5,824 nucleotides of DNA from AC-32 sp045806105. GTDB lineage: Bacteria; Actinomycetota; Thermoleophilia; Gaiellales; Gaiellaceae. The DNA lies in the NCBI GenBank assembly GCA_045806105.1, contig JBJMJY010000012.1, positions 1-5,824 of the forward strand. The letters run 5' to 3'. Below are positions 4,590 to 5,824 of this stretch, one piece after another. A program made the translations under genes and the position numbers. The notes under the pieces were generated by a model. It was given only the letters and a program-made list of their open reading frames with translations. It searched no databases and was not told the DNA's origin. Positions within the stretch are counted from its first letter, which is position 1, and each line of letters opens with the position of its first letter.

Positions 4590-5824
4590 CGAGCTCGCGG
4601 CGGTAGCGCTCGAGCTTCTCGCGCTCCGCGTCGACGACCTCGCCCGGCGCGTTCTGGACGAAGCGCTCATTGGCGAGCATCTTCTCCGCCCGCGCGATCT
4701 CGCCTCGCAGCCGCTCGGCCTCCGCCTCCACGTTCCCGCCGTCCGCCTTCGCGCGGTCCGGCTTTACCACCGCGTCGAAGATCCGCTGCTGCTCGTCGCC
4801 CAACGGCGCGCGAACGCCTGCCCGGCGGAAGACCTCCGCGGCGACTCGGATCGGCTCGAACTCCGCCGCCACGTCCTCCGCGCCGGCGGGCTCGGGCCAC
4901 GGCGCCACGATCAGCCGTCCCTCGCGCGCGGGTAGGTTCGACCAGATCTCCTCGGTCACGTGCGGCATCGCCGGGTGCAGCAGCTCCAGCAGCCGCTCGA
5001 GGTTGGCGAGAGCAGTCGCCTGCGCGTCCTCGTCGCCCTCGTAGAGCCGCGGCTTGATCGCCTCCGCGTACCAGTCGCAGAAGTCGTCGAACGTGGCGTG
5101 GTAGAGCACGCCCATCGCCGGCGAGAAGTCGAACGCCGCGAACTGTTGCTCGAGGTGCCGCTGCGCCTGGTCGAGCCGCCACGCGATCCAGCGCTCCTCG
5201 AGCGCGCGTGGCCGCAGCTCGGGCCTCGCCTCGCCGACGTTCGCGAGGATCAGGCGAGAAACGTTCCAGAGCTTGTTCGCGAGCTTCCGCCCCTCCTCGA
5301 TCGCGCCTTCGGAGAAGCGGACGTCCTGCGACGAGGTGAGCTTCAGCAGCCCGTAGCGCGTTGCGTCGGCGCCGTGCTGCTCGACGAGCTCCATCGGGTC
5401 GAGGCCGGTCCCGAGGCTCTTCGACATCCGCCGCCCGTCTGCCGCGAGCACCGTCGAGTGGATGATCACGTCGCGGAACGGGACCTCGCCGAGCAACTCG
5501 AGGCCGGAGAAGATCATCCGGTTCTCCCAGAGGCGGATGATCTCCCGCGCCGTCGTCTGCAGGTCACCGGGGTAGAACGCCTTCAGGTCAGGCGTCTCGT
5601 CCGGCCAGCCGAGCGTCGCGAACGGCCAGAGCGCCGACGAGAACCACGTGTCGAGCACGTCCGTCTCCCGCGTCAGCTCCATCGACCCGCACTCGGAGCA
5701 GGCGTCGGGCTCGGTGACGGCGCACGTGATGTGCCCGTCCGGGCAGTACCAGAGCGGGATCTGGTGCCCCCACCAGAGCTGGCGCGAGATGTTCCAGTCG
5801 GGCGCGTCCTCGAGGGACGAGATC
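4573..5824 (-). CDS. valS: Valyl-tRNA synthetase, C-terminal part (N-terminus outside window)
   Basis: ValS charges tRNA-Val with valine in the cytosol and edits mischarged threonine. The window holds the last 416 residues, roughly the C-terminal half; the class I HIGH motif and CP1 editing domain lie beyond the right edge. The fragment opens in the catalytic core with DWNISRQLWWGHQIPLWYC. It then shows four cysteines (partial residues 27, 34, 42 and 45) of a zinc-binding insertion, followed by DVLDTWFSSALWP. The KMSKS loop is RMSKS at partial residues 132-136, a common conservative change. An anticodon-binding helical domain follows (about 190-290: DFCDWYAEAIKPRLYEG, LHPAMPHVTEEIW). The end is a charged coiled-coil tRNA-binding arm (about 360-416, VEAEAERLRGEIARAEKML). 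The stop is TAG at 4575-4573. It overlaps the folC start by 17 bp, and the valS-folC pairing is widespread in bacteria. Confidence 0.97.
   Translation of the reverse strand, partial: ISSLEDAPDWNISRQLWWGHQIPLWYCPDGHITCAVTEPDACSECGSMELTRETDVLDTWFSSALWPFATLGWPDETPDLKAFYPGDLQTTAREIIRLWENRMIFSGLELLGEVPFRDVIIHSTVLAADGRRMSKSLGTGLDPMELVEQHGADATRYGLLKLTSSQDVRFSEGAIEEGRKLANKLWNVSRLILANVGEARPELRPRALEERWIAWRLDQAQRHLEQQFAAFDFSPAMGVLYHATFDDFCDWYAEAIKPRLYEGDEDAQATALANLERLLELLHPAMPHVTEEIWSNLPAREGRLIVAPWPEPAGAEDVAAEFEPIRVAAEVFRRAGVRAPLGDEQQRIFDAVVKPDRAKADGGNVEAEAERLRGEIARAEKMLANERFVQNAPGEVVDAEREKLERYRRELDALGV

Noticed and set aside
5416..5430. RMSKS in place of KMSKS in valyl-tRNA synthetase
   Set aside because: Arg for the first Lys is a common conservative variant, and all flanking motifs are normal.

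Overview
The window is a gene-dense, GC-rich stretch of bacterial chromosome. Eight of its nine genes lie on the minus strand. The only gene that reads on the plus strand is a REP-associated tyrosine transposase (RAYT). Three things suggest a high-GC actinobacterium: the base composition, GTG/TTG starts with poor Shine-Dalgarno sites, and the gene order. A deep-branching, rod-shaped (mreB-bearing) lineage such as Thermoleophilia/Gaiellales fits, but that placement is inference.

Reading along the minus strand from right to left: the C-terminal 416 residues of valyl-tRNA synthetase (valS, cut by the window edge), a short folylpolyglutamate synthase-like Mur ligase (folC), a 37-residue single-span membrane protein, a two-span membrane protein with a double zinc ribbon, nucleoside diphosphate kinase (ndk), a class I SAM methyltransferase, the Maf nucleotide pyrophosphatase, and the first 100 residues of mreB (cut by the left edge). 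Most junctions overlap or are nearly touching (valS/folC 17 bp, folC/small ORF 25 bp, ndk/methyltransferase 8 bp, methyltransferase/maf about 28 bp), as in a translationally coupled operon. valS-folC followed by maf and mreB recalls the long-known valS-folC-...-maf-...-mreB order of Bacillus. The genes serve translation, folate and nucleotide housekeeping, and cell shape.

The RAYT gene lies on the opposite strand between maf and mreB. Its tail overlaps the end of maf by 16 bp. Hairpin-forming palindromes bracket it: two at the 5' side (350-364 and 387-401) and one long imperfect palindrome at the 3' end (1045-1097). The 25-base cores of the two sides are inverted copies of each other (21 of 25 identical). 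This is a RAYT with its own REP-like hairpins in a housekeeping operon, and it probably separates mreB from read-through transcription.

The points most worth checking are the RAYT/hairpin unit, a FolC that seems to lack about 55 residues of the central domain and has altered ATP-site residues, the small membrane protein coupled to a zinc-ribbon membrane protein, and matching TAGACT boxes about 10 nt upstream of both mreB and ndk. I saw no tRNA, rRNA, CRISPR array, riboswitch or canonical terminator. The longest gene-free stretch is 302-481 (about 180 bp), which holds the 5' hairpins and the presumed mreB promoter.
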